Of a stretch of DNA of 64,000 nt, positions 16,568 to 26,248 are shown piece after piece. Positions within the stretch are counted from its first letter, which is position 1. Each line of letters opens with the position of its first letter. The position numbers and the translations under genes were made by a program. Below the pieces are notes generated by a model. The model did not search any database. It saw only the letters and a program-made list of their open reading frames with translations, and was not told the DNA's origin. Origin of the DNA: Pedococcus sp. 5OH_020 (GTDB lineage: Bacteria > Actinomycetota > Actinomycetes > Actinomycetales > Dermatophilaceae); contig NZ_JAPYZV010000002.1 in NCBI RefSeq assembly GCF_027812955.1, forward strand, positions 186,001 to 250,000, read 5' to 3'.

Positions 16568-16890
16568 GCCTGGACCCTAATGTGGTCCCCCTCTATGGCC
16601 AAGTCGAATCGCCGGGTGCCTTCAACGGAGGCCAGGTCGGGCTCGTCTTCTGTGGTTCCGCACAGCCGCCTGAAACGTCTTGGGAGAGCGGGTCGAGCCT
16701 CGAGCTGTTCCAAGTGCGCGCTCGCCCCCAAAGCCTGTGCCGAGCGTTCAGGCCGATCGACGGTACAAGCCCAGTGGGCCGCCTCTTGGTAACGCATATG
16801 GTAACCAAGCCAGCGGAACGTGCCGTCAGCCCGCGACATCCCCAGCCCCTGTTGCTGCACCCATCGTGCTTGCCGGGCAGCGAGCGACAC
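16564..16890 (-). CDS. Small protein coupled to the membrane protein
   Basis: 108 residues from GTG 16890; a stop lies just upstream in frame. No Shine-Dalgarno site is obvious, and the start is only about 20 bp from the tRNA-Lys scar, so the N-terminus could have been cut by integration. The C-terminal part reads like a folded protein (LCGTTEDEPDLASVEGTRRF). The GTGA overlap with the 311-residue membrane protein supports real translation. Confidence 0.5.
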   Translation of the reverse strand: MSLAARQARWVQQQGLGMSRADGTFRWLGYHMRYQEAAHWACTVDRPERSAQALGASAHLEQLEARPALPRRFRRLCGTTEDEPDLASVEGTRRFDLAIEGDHIRVQA

Positions 16891-16912
16891 TGCACATCAT
16901 GGTTCATTAGGC

Positions 16913-16958
16913 ACTTTTAATCCGTAGGTTGTCGGTTCGAATCCGACGGGGCCCACCA
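16913..16958 (+). repeat. Displaced 3' half of tRNA-Lys(TTT): attachment site
   Basis: The sequence from the anticodon loop (ACTTTTAA) through the TCCGT stem, a perfect T-arm (GTCGG TTCGAAT CCGAC), acceptor strand GGGGCCC and ACCA is intact, but no D-arm or 5' acceptor strand (GGGCCCC) lies upstream. The bases before it (TAGGC) do not pair properly with the anticodon stem. This is what remains when an element supplies a new 3' end to the tRNA at its other junction. It marks the right end of the island and predicts the intact tRNA-Lys beyond the left window edge, on the plus strand. Confidence 0.8.
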
Positions 16959-17161
16959 ACGCGCCGGTGGGCACTCCTCGGCGCCCCCCGCTGTGGCGCA
17001 CCCACCGCTGCACATCAGCGCGGGCGTGACTCTCGCGAGACGGCGGCGGGTCGCTGGCCAGACGCTGCAGCCGCCGCCGCACTACCTGCCTGACTCCTTC
17101 GCAGGTTGCCGGGCGCCCGGACCCTGGCTGGTGAGTGAGCGCCGGGATGAGAGACGCCGCA

Positions 17162-17965
17162 TCACGCGAGCACGACCGCCGCAACGTCTGCCGGGTGGGT
17201 GAACGGGTTGTTGTGCGAGCCGGGGAGCACTGCGATCCGCGCGTCCCCACGGCTTGCAGCCGCGAGCGTCTCCAGCCAGGCCAGGGAGGCGAACCCGTCG
17301 TTCACCCCGGCCGTGAGGGTGAGCGGTACCGACAGCCCGGCAAGCCGTTCCTCCGGACGGTGTCGGCGCGCAGAGTCGGTCAGCCGTACGACGTCCAGAC
17401 GCGCCTTCGCGAGGTCGCGCAGCACTGCGAGCTCCCGCGGCGAGTCCTGCCGGTACGCGGTCAGCGCGGCCCGCGCCATCGCCGGCCAGGACCGGTGGGC
17501 CGGTTGGAAGGTCGGGCCCGCCATCACCAGCGACAGCCCCTTTCCCTGCGCCAGAGCCAGGACAGCCTCGAGCCCGACCTGGGCTCCCGTGGAATGACCG
17601 AAGACGGTCAACGGCGCCGGACCCTGTGCCTGGGGTGCTGGTGCCACTCCAGCAATCGTCAGCGCCTGGGCGCAGGCGACACCCATCGCCTCCATGCTGG
17701 GCTGGACGCGCGGCCGCGGCCCGCGCCACGCCAACAGGTCTACGAGCAGCACCCGGCTCCCCGCGTGCGACAGAGCGTGCGCGAGGTGGAGCAGGTACCG
17801 CGGAAAAGCGAGCCCTGGCGTGATGGCCACCGTCGGCGCTCCAGGCTCTGCGCTCCACTCCAGCAGACGCACCCATCCGCCAGGGCAGCGCACCCACTCT
17901 TCCTGCGGCTCGCGAGAGGCAGCCTGCTCGAGCTGACCGCTGAGCCCGCCACGGAGGTTCGTCAC
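17162..17965 (-). CDS. Alpha/beta hydrolase
   Basis: 267 residues from GTG 17965; the start overlaps the stop of the upstream gene (GTGA). The nucleophile elbow is FGHSTGAQ with S125. An acidic residue in GVNDGFAS and a His in PGSHNNPF near the C-terminus complete a plausible catalytic triad. No signal peptide, so cytoplasmic. Substrate unknown. It is coupled to the 253-residue gene and so probably works on the same small molecule or regulates it. Confidence 0.8.
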   Translation of the reverse strand: MTNLRGGLSGQLEQAASREPQEEWVRCPGGWVRLLEWSAEPGAPTVAITPGLAFPRYLLHLAHALSHAGSRVLLVDLLAWRGPRPRVQPSMEAMGVACAQALTIAGVAPAPQAQGPAPLTVFGHSTGAQVGLEAVLALAQGKGLSLVMAGPTFQPAHRSWPAMARAALTAYRQDSPRELAVLRDLAKARLDVVRLTDSARRHRPEERLAGLSVPLTLTAGVNDGFASLAWLETLAAASRGDARIAVLPGSHNNPFTHPADVAAVVLA

Positions 17966-18723
17966 GGGGCCGTGCGTCTCGAGCGGGGGCGGACCGCGCG
18001 GGCTGCTCGGTAGGCCGGCTCACGTAAACGACTCACGACCGCATACTGCTCGGTGCCCGGTAACTGGTGCAGCACGGGGTCATGTCGCTCCTGCTCGGTC
18101 TCCGGGCCCTGTAGCGCCCCGACCACCACGTCCCCGACATCCCGCCAAGGTCCGGTGCCGTGGGCGTACGACAGCACCAGCGCAGCCGGCATGGACAGCT
18201 CTTCCACCGGCGAGGCAGTAGCGGCTACGAGGCGCAGGACCAACGGACCCTTCGGCGACCGCACCGGCAGCAGTGTTGTCAGCGGCCCCGCCTCCACGCC
18301 CGGCCGCAGCCGCAGGACGAACCGTCCACCGGCAGAGTCGCCGGTGCTCGCGAAGAGCAGGTCGAACGGTCCAGAACCGGGAAGGTCGACCCGTAGAGCG
18401 ACGCCGTAGATGTCGGGCAGACTCAGCGGCAGCCCCATCGCACGGGACACGCGCAGCACCGCGTCGTACCACCCTGGTTCGTCGAGCCAGGGCACGGCGC
18501 TGCGGGCCTTTCCGGACATGGTCACCCGCGCCGCGTAGGTGGCGCCCTGCGGATGCAGCGGCCGGCCGCCGCGGACCCGGGCCACCGCGCCGAAGGCCCC
18601 ACCGAGGACCCGCCCGCCGACGGAGGCCGCCGCCGTCACGACGCGCGAGCCCGTTGTCGTCTCGGTGTCCGGAGTGTGCTCCTCCTGGTGCGCGGCCACA
18701 AGCGCCCCTCCTTCGTTCGGCAT
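17962..18723 (-). CDS. Hypothetical protein upstream of the hydrolase
   Basis: 253 residues from ATG 18723, with a GTAGAGG site upstream. A longer frame to 19470 overlaps the divergent membrane gene and was not used. The segment about 75-215 (WLDEPGWYDAVLRVSRAMGL, then LPDIYGVALRV and GPFDLLFASTG) is a compact domain common in actinobacterial proteins of unknown function; I do not assign an activity. The stop overlaps the hydrolase start. Confidence 0.7.
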   Translation of the reverse strand: MPNEGGALVAAHQEEHTPDTETTTGSRVVTAAASVGGRVLGGAFGAVARVRGGRPLHPQGATYAARVTMSGKARSAVPWLDEPGWYDAVLRVSRAMGLPLSLPDIYGVALRVDLPGSGPFDLLFASTGDSAGGRFVLRLRPGVEAGPLTTLLPVRSPKGPLVLRLVAATASPVEELSMPAALVLSYAHGTGPWRDVGDVVVGALQGPETEQERHDPVLHQLPGTEQYAVVSRLREPAYRAARAVRPRSRRTAP

Positions 18724-18792
18724 CGCCTCTACCCTGCCACCGGTCCCGGGTCCGCGCTGTTTGCGAGCCTGGGCCGGGGGTATCGGCCCGGT

Positions 18793-19533
18793 ATGCAACG
18801 GACTGACCAGCAGGGCCCGTCGACGGTGCCGAAGGTGGACTCGACGAGCGGTCAGGACGGCGCTAGGCGAGAGCTCGCGGGCCGCGTGTCGGTCACGCTC
18901 AGACCGGTCGCATCGCCCACCAGCCTGGGCCTGTTCGGCCTGGCAGCAGCGACTTTCACGTTGTCCGGGCTCCAGCTGGGGTGGGTCCCGCCGTCGGAGG
19001 GCCGCCACGTCGCCCTGGTCCTCGTGGGGTTCGCCGCAGTAGCGCAGCTCATCGCTTCGCTCGCCGCGTTCACCGCCCGTGACGGCACGGTCGCGACGGT
19101 CATGGGTGTGCTGGCCCTCACCTGGCTCTCCGTCGGCCTGGTGATGTTGTCCTCGCCTCCGGGGAGCCACTCTCCAGCTCTCGGACTGCTGCTCCTCTTC
19201 AGTGGGGTGGCGGTGGGTCTCACCGGCGTGACCGCCCTGCTGACCAAGCTCGGAGCGGCAGTCGTCTTCCTCACCGCAGGGCTGCGGCTGCTCCTGACAG
19301 GCGTCTTCCACCTCACCGGCTCGGCCGGCGTCAAGGACACCGCGGGCGTCGTCGGCCTCGTCCTCTTCCTGTTGGCCATGTACGTCGCGTGGGCCTCCGA
19401 GCTCGAGGATGCGACCGGTCGCACCGTCCTCCCGGTGGGCCGCAAGGGCAAAGGGCTGACCGCGATGCACGGAAGCCTGCTGGAGCAGACGAAGGACCTT
19501 GCCACGGAGCCCGGGGTGCGCACGCGGCTCTGA
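18793..19533 (+). CDS. GPR1/FUN34/YaaH (AceTr)-like membrane protein
   Basis: 246 residues. After a 35-residue hydrophilic N-terminus, SPTSLGLFGLAAATFTLSG (about 41-59) resembles the NPAPLGL signature that opens the acetate/succinate uptake family. Six hydrophobic helices follow (about 45-65, 75-95, 100-120, 125-145, 150-170, 178-198). The last 45 residues are charged and cytoplasmic. The signature Asn-Pro is not conserved, so the substrate may differ. It is divergent from the hydrolase pair, with only 69 bp between them. Confidence 0.7.
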   Translation: MQRTDQQGPSTVPKVDSTSGQDGARRELAGRVSVTLRPVASPTSLGLFGLAAATFTLSGLQLGWVPPSEGRHVALVLVGFAAVAQLIASLAAFTARDGTVATVMGVLALTWLSVGLVMLSSPPGSHSPALGLLLLFSGVAVGLTGVTALLTKLGAAVVFLTAGLRLLLTGVFHLTGSAGVKDTAGVVGLVLFLLAMYVAWASELEDATGRTVLPVGRKGKGLTAMHGSLLEQTKDLATEPGVRTRL

Positions 19534-19600
19534 CGGGGGCCGGCGCTACCAGGGGAATGTGGACTCGTCCAGCGACACGTGAGTCAGATCAGGAGGAGTG

Positions 19601-21937
19601 ATGGAAGCTGAACGCGTGAGGGATGTCTGGGGCCGTCGAACGCCGCATGGCGCAGATGGCAGCTGGCCGAGCCGGGTGGACCAGCAGCTGCTCGACGGCG
19701 TGGACGCGGCGATGGTGACCTGGCACCAGTCGGCCTGTGTCCTGTGCTCCAACGGGTGCGGCCTCGACATCGGCGTCGTGGACGGACGGATGGTGGGAGT
19801 ACGCGGACGCGCCGACGACCGGGTCAACCGCGGCCGGCTCGGCCCCAAGGGAAGCTATGGCTGGCAGGCGAACCTGAGCCCGGACCGCCTGACCACGCCA
19901 CTCGTACGCCGCGAAGGTCAGCTCCAGCCGGCGACCTGGGACGAGGCCATGGAGCTCGTCGTGGCACGCAGCCGAGACGTGCTGAACCGTCGAGGTCCGC
20001 TCGGGATGGGGTTCTACACCAGCGGACAGCTGTTCCTCGAGGACTACTACACCCTCGGCGTCCTCGTCCGCGGCGGCATCGGCACGCCGCATCTCGACGG
20101 CAACACGAGGCTGTGCACCGCAACCTCCGACTTCGCACTGAAGGAGTCGTTCGGGAGCGACGGCGCACCCGGCTCGCTGACCGACTTCGACCTCTGCGAC
20201 ACCATCTTCGCGGTGGGCCACAACATCCCGGAGACGCACACGGTGCTGTGGGCCCGCATCCTCGACCGGCTCGACGGTGGCGACCCACCCCGCCTCGTCG
20301 TGGTGGACCCCCGGAGCACCCGCATCGCGCAGGCCGCCACGGTCCACCTCCCGATCCGTCCGGGCACGAACGTGGCTCTGCTCAACGGCATCCAGCACGA
20401 GCTCGTCGCCAGAGGGTTCGTGGATGAGACGTTCGTGCAGGAGCACACCATCGGGCTCGAGCGGCTCCAGAAGACTGTGGCGGAGTACTCACCTGACCTC
20501 GTCTCGACGATCTGCGGGGTGCCGGCGGCCGACATCAGCGCTGCCGCAGAGGTCCTTGGCCAGTCGCAGCGCCTGGTCTCGACCTGCCTCCAAGGCGTGT
20601 ACCAGTCGAACCAGGCGACCGCCGCGGCGTGCCAGGTCAACAACATCACGTTGCTGCGAGGCATGATCGGGCGTCCCGGCTGCACGGTCTTCCAGATGAA
20701 CGGCCAGCCCACCGCCCAGAACACCCGCGAGACGGGTGCGGACGGTGACTTCGTGGGAATGCGCAACTGGCAGAACCCCGACCATGTCGCCGAGCTGGCG
20801 CAGCTGTGGAACGTCGAGCAGTCGCAGATCCCCAGCTGGGCGCCGCCGACGCACGTCATGCAGATGTTCCGGTACGCCGAGGAAGGCTCGCTGGAGTTCC
20901 TCTGGATCACCGCGACCAACCCGGCCGTCTCACTGCCGGAACTCCACCGGATCCGCTCGATCCTGTCCCAGGACAGGGTCTTCGTCGTCGTCAACGACGC
21001 CTTCCCCACCGAGACGACGCAGCTCGCCGACGTGGTCCTGCCGGCAGCCCTCTGGGGTGAGAAGCTCGGGACGTTCACCAACCACGACCGGACCGTCCAC
21101 CTCTCGGAGAAGGCCGTCGAGCCTCCCGGCGAGGCACGCGCCGACCTCGACATCTTCCTCGACTACGCCGCACGGATGGAGCTGCAGGACAAGGACGGCA
21201 AGCCGCTGCTGCACTGGCGAACACCGCAGGAGTGCTTCGATGCCTTCAAGGAGGTGACGCGGGGGCGGCCGTGTGACTACAGCGGCCTGAGCTACGAGGT
21301 GCTGCGCGGCAGTCCCGGGATCCAGTGGCCTGCGACCCCTGAGAACCCTTCCGGCACGGAGCGGCTGTACACCGATCACCACTTCCACACCGAGACGGAC
21401 TACACCGAGGACTACGGGCACGACCTCGCCACGGGCGCGAGCCGGGAGCGGAAGGACCACGTCGCCCTCGGCGCGGACGGGCGCGCCATGCTTCTCGCCG
21501 CGGCATACGAGCCGGCCAACGAACAGCCCGACGAGGAACGGCCCCTGCTGTTCACCAGCGGTCGAACCGTCCACCACTTCCACACGCGGACCAAGACCGG
21601 CCGCACGCCGGAGCTCGAGATGGCCGCCCCGGAGCCGTGGGTCGAGCTGTCCCCCGCCGACGCCGACGCGCACGGGATCGAGGAGGGAGACCTGGTCAGC
21701 GTGGAGTCGGCCAGGGGCAGGATCGAGGCGCCCGCGCGGATCTGCGGGAACCGGGAGGGCGTCGTGTTCGCGCCGTTCCACTACGGCTACTGGGACAGCT
21801 CCGCAAGCCTCGACGGTAGCGGCCCAGGAGACCGTCCCACCGCCGCGAACGAGCTGACGATGACGTCCTGGGATCCCGTCTCCAAACAGCCCACCCTCAA
21901 GCTGGCCGCCGTCAGCATCGCCAAGGTCTCGCCATGA
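19601..21937 (+). CDS. Molybdopterin oxidoreductase (nitrate reductase/formate dehydrogenase-like)
   Basis: 778 residues. ATG 19601 follows AGGAGG by 4 nt; the preceding GTG is also possible. The N-terminal iron-sulfur motif is C46-x2-C49-x3-C53 (CVLCSNGCG), but the fourth Cys position reads RLGPKG (G81) instead of RLCPKG. The Mo-bis-MGD ligand is probably C172 in GNTRLCTATSD. The C-terminal MopB-binding beta domain covers about 640-760. It is soluble, with no Tat signal seen, so a cytoplasmic enzyme. Similar actinobacterial proteins share the Cys-to-Gly change, as far as I recall. Substrate not determinable. It overlaps the next gene (ATGA). Confidence 0.85.
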   Translation: MEAERVRDVWGRRTPHGADGSWPSRVDQQLLDGVDAAMVTWHQSACVLCSNGCGLDIGVVDGRMVGVRGRADDRVNRGRLGPKGSYGWQANLSPDRLTTPLVRREGQLQPATWDEAMELVVARSRDVLNRRGPLGMGFYTSGQLFLEDYYTLGVLVRGGIGTPHLDGNTRLCTATSDFALKESFGSDGAPGSLTDFDLCDTIFAVGHNIPETHTVLWARILDRLDGGDPPRLVVVDPRSTRIAQAATVHLPIRPGTNVALLNGIQHELVARGFVDETFVQEHTIGLERLQKTVAEYSPDLVSTICGVPAADISAAAEVLGQSQRLVSTCLQGVYQSNQATAAACQVNNITLLRGMIGRPGCTVFQMNGQPTAQNTRETGADGDFVGMRNWQNPDHVAELAQLWNVEQSQIPSWAPPTHVMQMFRYAEEGSLEFLWITATNPAVSLPELHRIRSILSQDRVFVVVNDAFPTETTQLADVVLPAALWGEKLGTFTNHDRTVHLSEKAVEPPGEARADLDIFLDYAARMELQDKDGKPLLHWRTPQECFDAFKEVTRGRPCDYSGLSYEVLRGSPGIQWPATPENPSGTERLYTDHHFHTETDYTEDYGHDLATGASRERKDHVALGADGRAMLLAAAYEPANEQPDEERPLLFTSGRTVHHFHTRTKTGRTPELEMAAPEPWVELSPADADAHGIEEGDLVSVESARGRIEAPARICGNREGVVFAPFHYGYWDSSASLDGSGPGDRPTAANELTMTSWDPVSKQPTLKLAAVSIAKVSP

Positions 21938-22419
21938 AGATCGACCACGCCATCAACACCGTGACCGAAGCGGAGCAGGACCTGGCCGACCAGCTCGAAC
22001 GGGTCGCCGGACGGCACGGCGCCGAGCACGACGTCTACCACCTGGGTCACAAGCAGGCCGTCAAGGCGGCGGCCAGGGCACGCAGCCTGACCGACTTCGC
22101 GCAGAAGTACGGCGCCGACGCTCCGAGGCAGTCCGACCCCGACCCCGGTGTCATGGACACCTTGCGGCGCCAGACCAGCGAACTCCTCGGCCGGGCACAG
22201 GCGCCGGGGCTCATTCTCCTGAGGGACCTTCAGGAGACGTACCTCCAGGCCCAGCGCGCGGAGATCGCCTGGGTGGTTCTGCAGCAGGGTGCCAAGGCGT
22301 GCCGTGACCTCGAGCTCGTGGAGGCGGTCACCTCGGCACACGAGGAGTGCGAGACGACCGCGAAGTGGCTGCGGACCCGCCTCAAGGTCGCGGCGCCTCA
22401 GGTCCTGGCAGTCGGCTGA
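21934..22419 (+). CDS. Small helical partner of the molybdopterin enzyme
   Basis: 161 residues, start overlapping the oxidoreductase stop. Predicted as a helical bundle with a ferritin-like look: EAEQDLADQLERVAGRHGAEHDVYH (split at about 11-36), LRDLQETYLQAQRAEIAW and EECETTAKWLRTRL, giving Glu and His spaced along helices. No firm family. The tight coupling suggests a dedicated accessory or maturation factor for the oxidoreductase. Confidence 0.75.
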   Translation: MKIDHAINTVTEAEQDLADQLERVAGRHGAEHDVYHLGHKQAVKAAARARSLTDFAQKYGADAPRQSDPDPGVMDTLRRQTSELLGRAQAPGLILLRDLQETYLQAQRAEIAWVVLQQGAKACRDLELVEAVTSAHEECETTAKWLRTRLKVAAPQVLAVG

Positions 22420-22521
22420 CCGGAGGGCCCGGCTGACAAACTGTGCTGACCGACTGTGCTGACCCCAACCGACTCGCCTGACGGCACCCGCTCGCTGTCG
22501 CCCCGGTGCGACACTTGACGC

Positions 22522-23514
22522 ATGAGCAACGGTGAGCTGCAGCCACTGGAGCAGGTGTGTGCGCCCACTGCCTCAGCCGCTGGACCGCTGGAGGTCCTTG
22601 AGCCCCGCGACGTACCGCTGGGCGGTCCCCGCGCCATGACGGTCCGGCGGACCCTGCCGCAGCGGCAGCGCTCGCTCATCGGCGCCTGGTGCTTCGCGGA
22701 CCACTACGGTCCCGACGACGTGAGCCGCTCGGGCGGCATGGACGTGCCACCCCACCCGCATACCGGACTGCAGACCGTCAGCTGGCTCTTCGCCGGCGAG
22801 ATCGAGCACCGCGACAGCCTCGGCTCGCACGCCACGGTGCGCCCCGGCGAGCTCAACCTCATGACCGGCGGCTACGGGATCGCGCATTCCGAGGTTTCGA
22901 CGCCCGCGACCACCACCTTGCACGGCGCCCAGCTCTGGGTGGCTCTGCCGGATGAGCATCGCAACGCTCCCAGGCACTTCGAGCACTACGCACCCACGCC
23001 GTCCAGGCTGGGCCAGGCGACCGTCGCGGTCTTCCTGGGGTCTCTGGCGGGACAGTCGTCCCCGGTGCAGACCTTCACGCCGCTGCTCGGGGCGGAGGTC
23101 GTGGTGGACGCCGGCGCGAGCGTCGACCTGCCGCTTGACGCGGTGTTCGAGCACGGTGTCCTGGCCGACGACGCCGGCCTCCTGGCCAACGGCACCCCCC
23201 TGGCTCGTGGCTCGCTGGGCTACCTTCCCGTAGCCAGGCCGGAGCTCACGCTGGCCAACCTCGCCGAGGAGCCGGCCCGGCTCCTGCTGCTGGGTGGCCC
23301 TCCGTTCGAGGAGGAGATCGTCATGTGGTGGAACTTCGTCGGGCGCAGCCACGAGGACGTGGCACAAGCGCGCGAGGAGTGGATGAGCCACTCTGCCCGT
23401 TTCGGGGACGTCGAGGGGTATGCCGGACCGGTCCAGCACCTGCCCGCGCCCCTCCTGCCGCCTGTGCGGATCCGCCCGCGCAGCAACGCTGCCCGGTCGG
23501 CGCGTGATGCCTGA
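22522..23514 (+). CDS. Pirin-family bicupin
   Basis: 330 residues. The N-terminal cupin carries the pirin metal ligands: H78 and H80 in PPHPHTGLQT, H122 and E124 in GIAHSE. The C-terminal cupin (about 180-290) ends with GGPPFEEEIVMWWNFVGR, a pirin hallmark. Pirins act as iron-dependent regulators or quercetinase-like dioxygenases; which applies here is unknown. It is probably transcribed alone. Confidence 0.9.
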   Translation: MSNGELQPLEQVCAPTASAAGPLEVLEPRDVPLGGPRAMTVRRTLPQRQRSLIGAWCFADHYGPDDVSRSGGMDVPPHPHTGLQTVSWLFAGEIEHRDSLGSHATVRPGELNLMTGGYGIAHSEVSTPATTTLHGAQLWVALPDEHRNAPRHFEHYAPTPSRLGQATVAVFLGSLAGQSSPVQTFTPLLGAEVVVDAGASVDLPLDAVFEHGVLADDAGLLANGTPLARGSLGYLPVARPELTLANLAEEPARLLLLGGPPFEEEIVMWWNFVGRSHEDVAQAREEWMSHSARFGDVEGYAGPVQHLPAPLLPPVRIRPRSNAARSARDA

Positions 23515-23607
23515 CGAGCGACGTCGTGGGCAACCGCGGCGCCCGATGCCGCCGATGCTGCCGGCACGTCCGAGCGGCCTGACCGCCACGTACGGCAGAC
23601 TGGCGCC

Positions 23608-23934
23608 ATGAGCCCTACTCCAGGAGGGCCACCGGGACAGCGGTCGGCCGCCGCAGCCTTCGGGCCGATCGTCGTCGCGGTGTGTGCGATCGTCCTGGTG
23701 CGCGAGGGGCTGGGGGCCCTGGCACCGCGGTTGAGCACGTGGGTGGTGTTCGTCGTTGCCCTCGCCGTCGGCTGGCTGGCGTACACAACGGTCGAGCGCT
23801 ACTACACGCGCCGCGAAGGGCCTCGTGCCGCGCGGGCGCCCCGGACACCAGAAAGGCCCGGAACAGCCGGACAACGCCGGAACCGCCGTAAACCGCAAGG
23901 ACCCGGAGAGCCTCGACCGAAGGACGACCAGTGA
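23608..23934 (+). CDS. Small membrane protein upstream of the dehydrogenase
   Basis: 108 residues with two hydrophobic helices (about 16-36, FGPIVVAVCAIVLV; about 42-62, STWVVFVVALAVGWLAY), then a 45-residue Arg/Pro-rich cytoplasmic tail. A CAGACT box six bases before ATG 23608 suggests a leaderless transcript. The stop overlaps the GTG of the short-chain dehydrogenase. Confidence 0.65.
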   Translation: MSPTPGGPPGQRSAAAAFGPIVVAVCAIVLVREGLGALAPRLSTWVVFVVALAVGWLAYTTVERYYTRREGPRAARAPRTPERPGTAGQRRNRRKPQGPGEPRPKDDQ

Positions 23935-24767
23935 GCGGTAGCCCGACCGGCCCCATCCTCGTCACGGGGTGCTCCTCGGGCATCGGCGCCGCCATCGCGG
24001 ACCTGCTGCTGAAGGCCGGCCACACCGTGTACGCGACGGCGAGACGCGTGCAGACCCTGGAGGCCCTGCGGGTCGCGGGCGCGCGGACGCTCGAGCTCGA
24101 CGTGGCCTCGGAGGCGTCCATGGCCGCTGCGGTGGACGCCATCCAGGCCGAGCACGGCCGCGTCGGCGTACTCGTCAACAACGCCGGGTACGGGGAGTAC
24201 GGCACGATCGAGGAGACTGACCTCGACAAGGTCCGGCAGATGTTCGAGACCAACGTCTTCGGCCTGGCGCGGCTCATCCAGCTCGTGCTCCCCGCCATGC
24301 GGACTGCACGCGCGGGCCGCATCGTCAACATCGGCTCCATGGGGGGCCGCATCACCTTCCCCGTCGGTGGCTACTACCACGCGTCCAAGTACGCCGTCGA
24401 AGCCATCACCGACGCCCTGCGCAACGAGGTCCGGCCGTTCGGCATCAAAGTCAGCCTCGTCGAGCCCGGTCTCATCCGGACCCGGTTCGGCGAGACCGTG
24501 CTCACCTCCGAGGGCGCCTCCCTCCACGACCGCTCCCCCTACGCACCGCTGCTGGCCTCCAGTGCGAGCAGCACGTCCGGCGGCTACGCCAGCCCGATCC
24601 TCAGCGCCGGACCGGAGACCGTCGCCGCCGTTGTCCTGAAGGCCGTGGAGTCGCCGGCGCCCAGGTCGCGGTACGTCGTCACGCCGGCGGCCCGGGCCAT
24701 GATCACAGCCCGCACGCTCGGCGGCGACCGCGTGTGGGACCAGATCGTGCGCCACCAGTTCCGGCAC

Positions 24768-24770
<3 letters not shown>
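23931..24770 (+). CDS. Short-chain dehydrogenase/reductase
   Basis: 279 residues, GTG start overlapping the upstream stop (GTGA). Classical SDR layout: cofactor motif TGCSSGIG (12-19), LVNNAG near 81, a catalytic Ser in NIGSMGGRI, and YYHASKYAVE giving Y-x3-K. An Arg pair after beta-2 (TARRVQTL) favours NADP(H). Similar actinobacterial enzymes are oxidoreductases of unknown substrate. Confidence 0.9.
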
Positions 24771-26245
<1,475 letters not shown>

Positions 26246-26248
26246 GGG

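Larger units (their letters stand above)
1..16958. mobile_element. Integrated genomic island at a tRNA-Lys gene (left end outside window)
   Basis: The left side carries a phage-type integrase, an excisionase-like gene and a replication-initiator-like gene. The right side ends in a displaced tRNA-Lys 3' half, which is the usual scar of site-specific integration into a tRNA. Everything between is accessory: two recombinases, nuclease genes, a KAP NTPase operon, and gene-poor stretches with lower GC than the flanks. Genes right of 17 kb look like core chromosome. The left boundary and the intact tRNA-Lys are inferred to lie outside the window, so the total length is unknown. Rep-like, Xis and Int genes in a row resemble actinobacterial integrative elements, but no conjugation (FtsK-like) gene is visible here. 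Confidence 0.65.

Noticed and set aside
20047-21153. 368-residue minus-strand frame
   Set aside because: Antisense to the molybdopterin oxidoreductase, Ser/Arg/Thr-rich, no motif.
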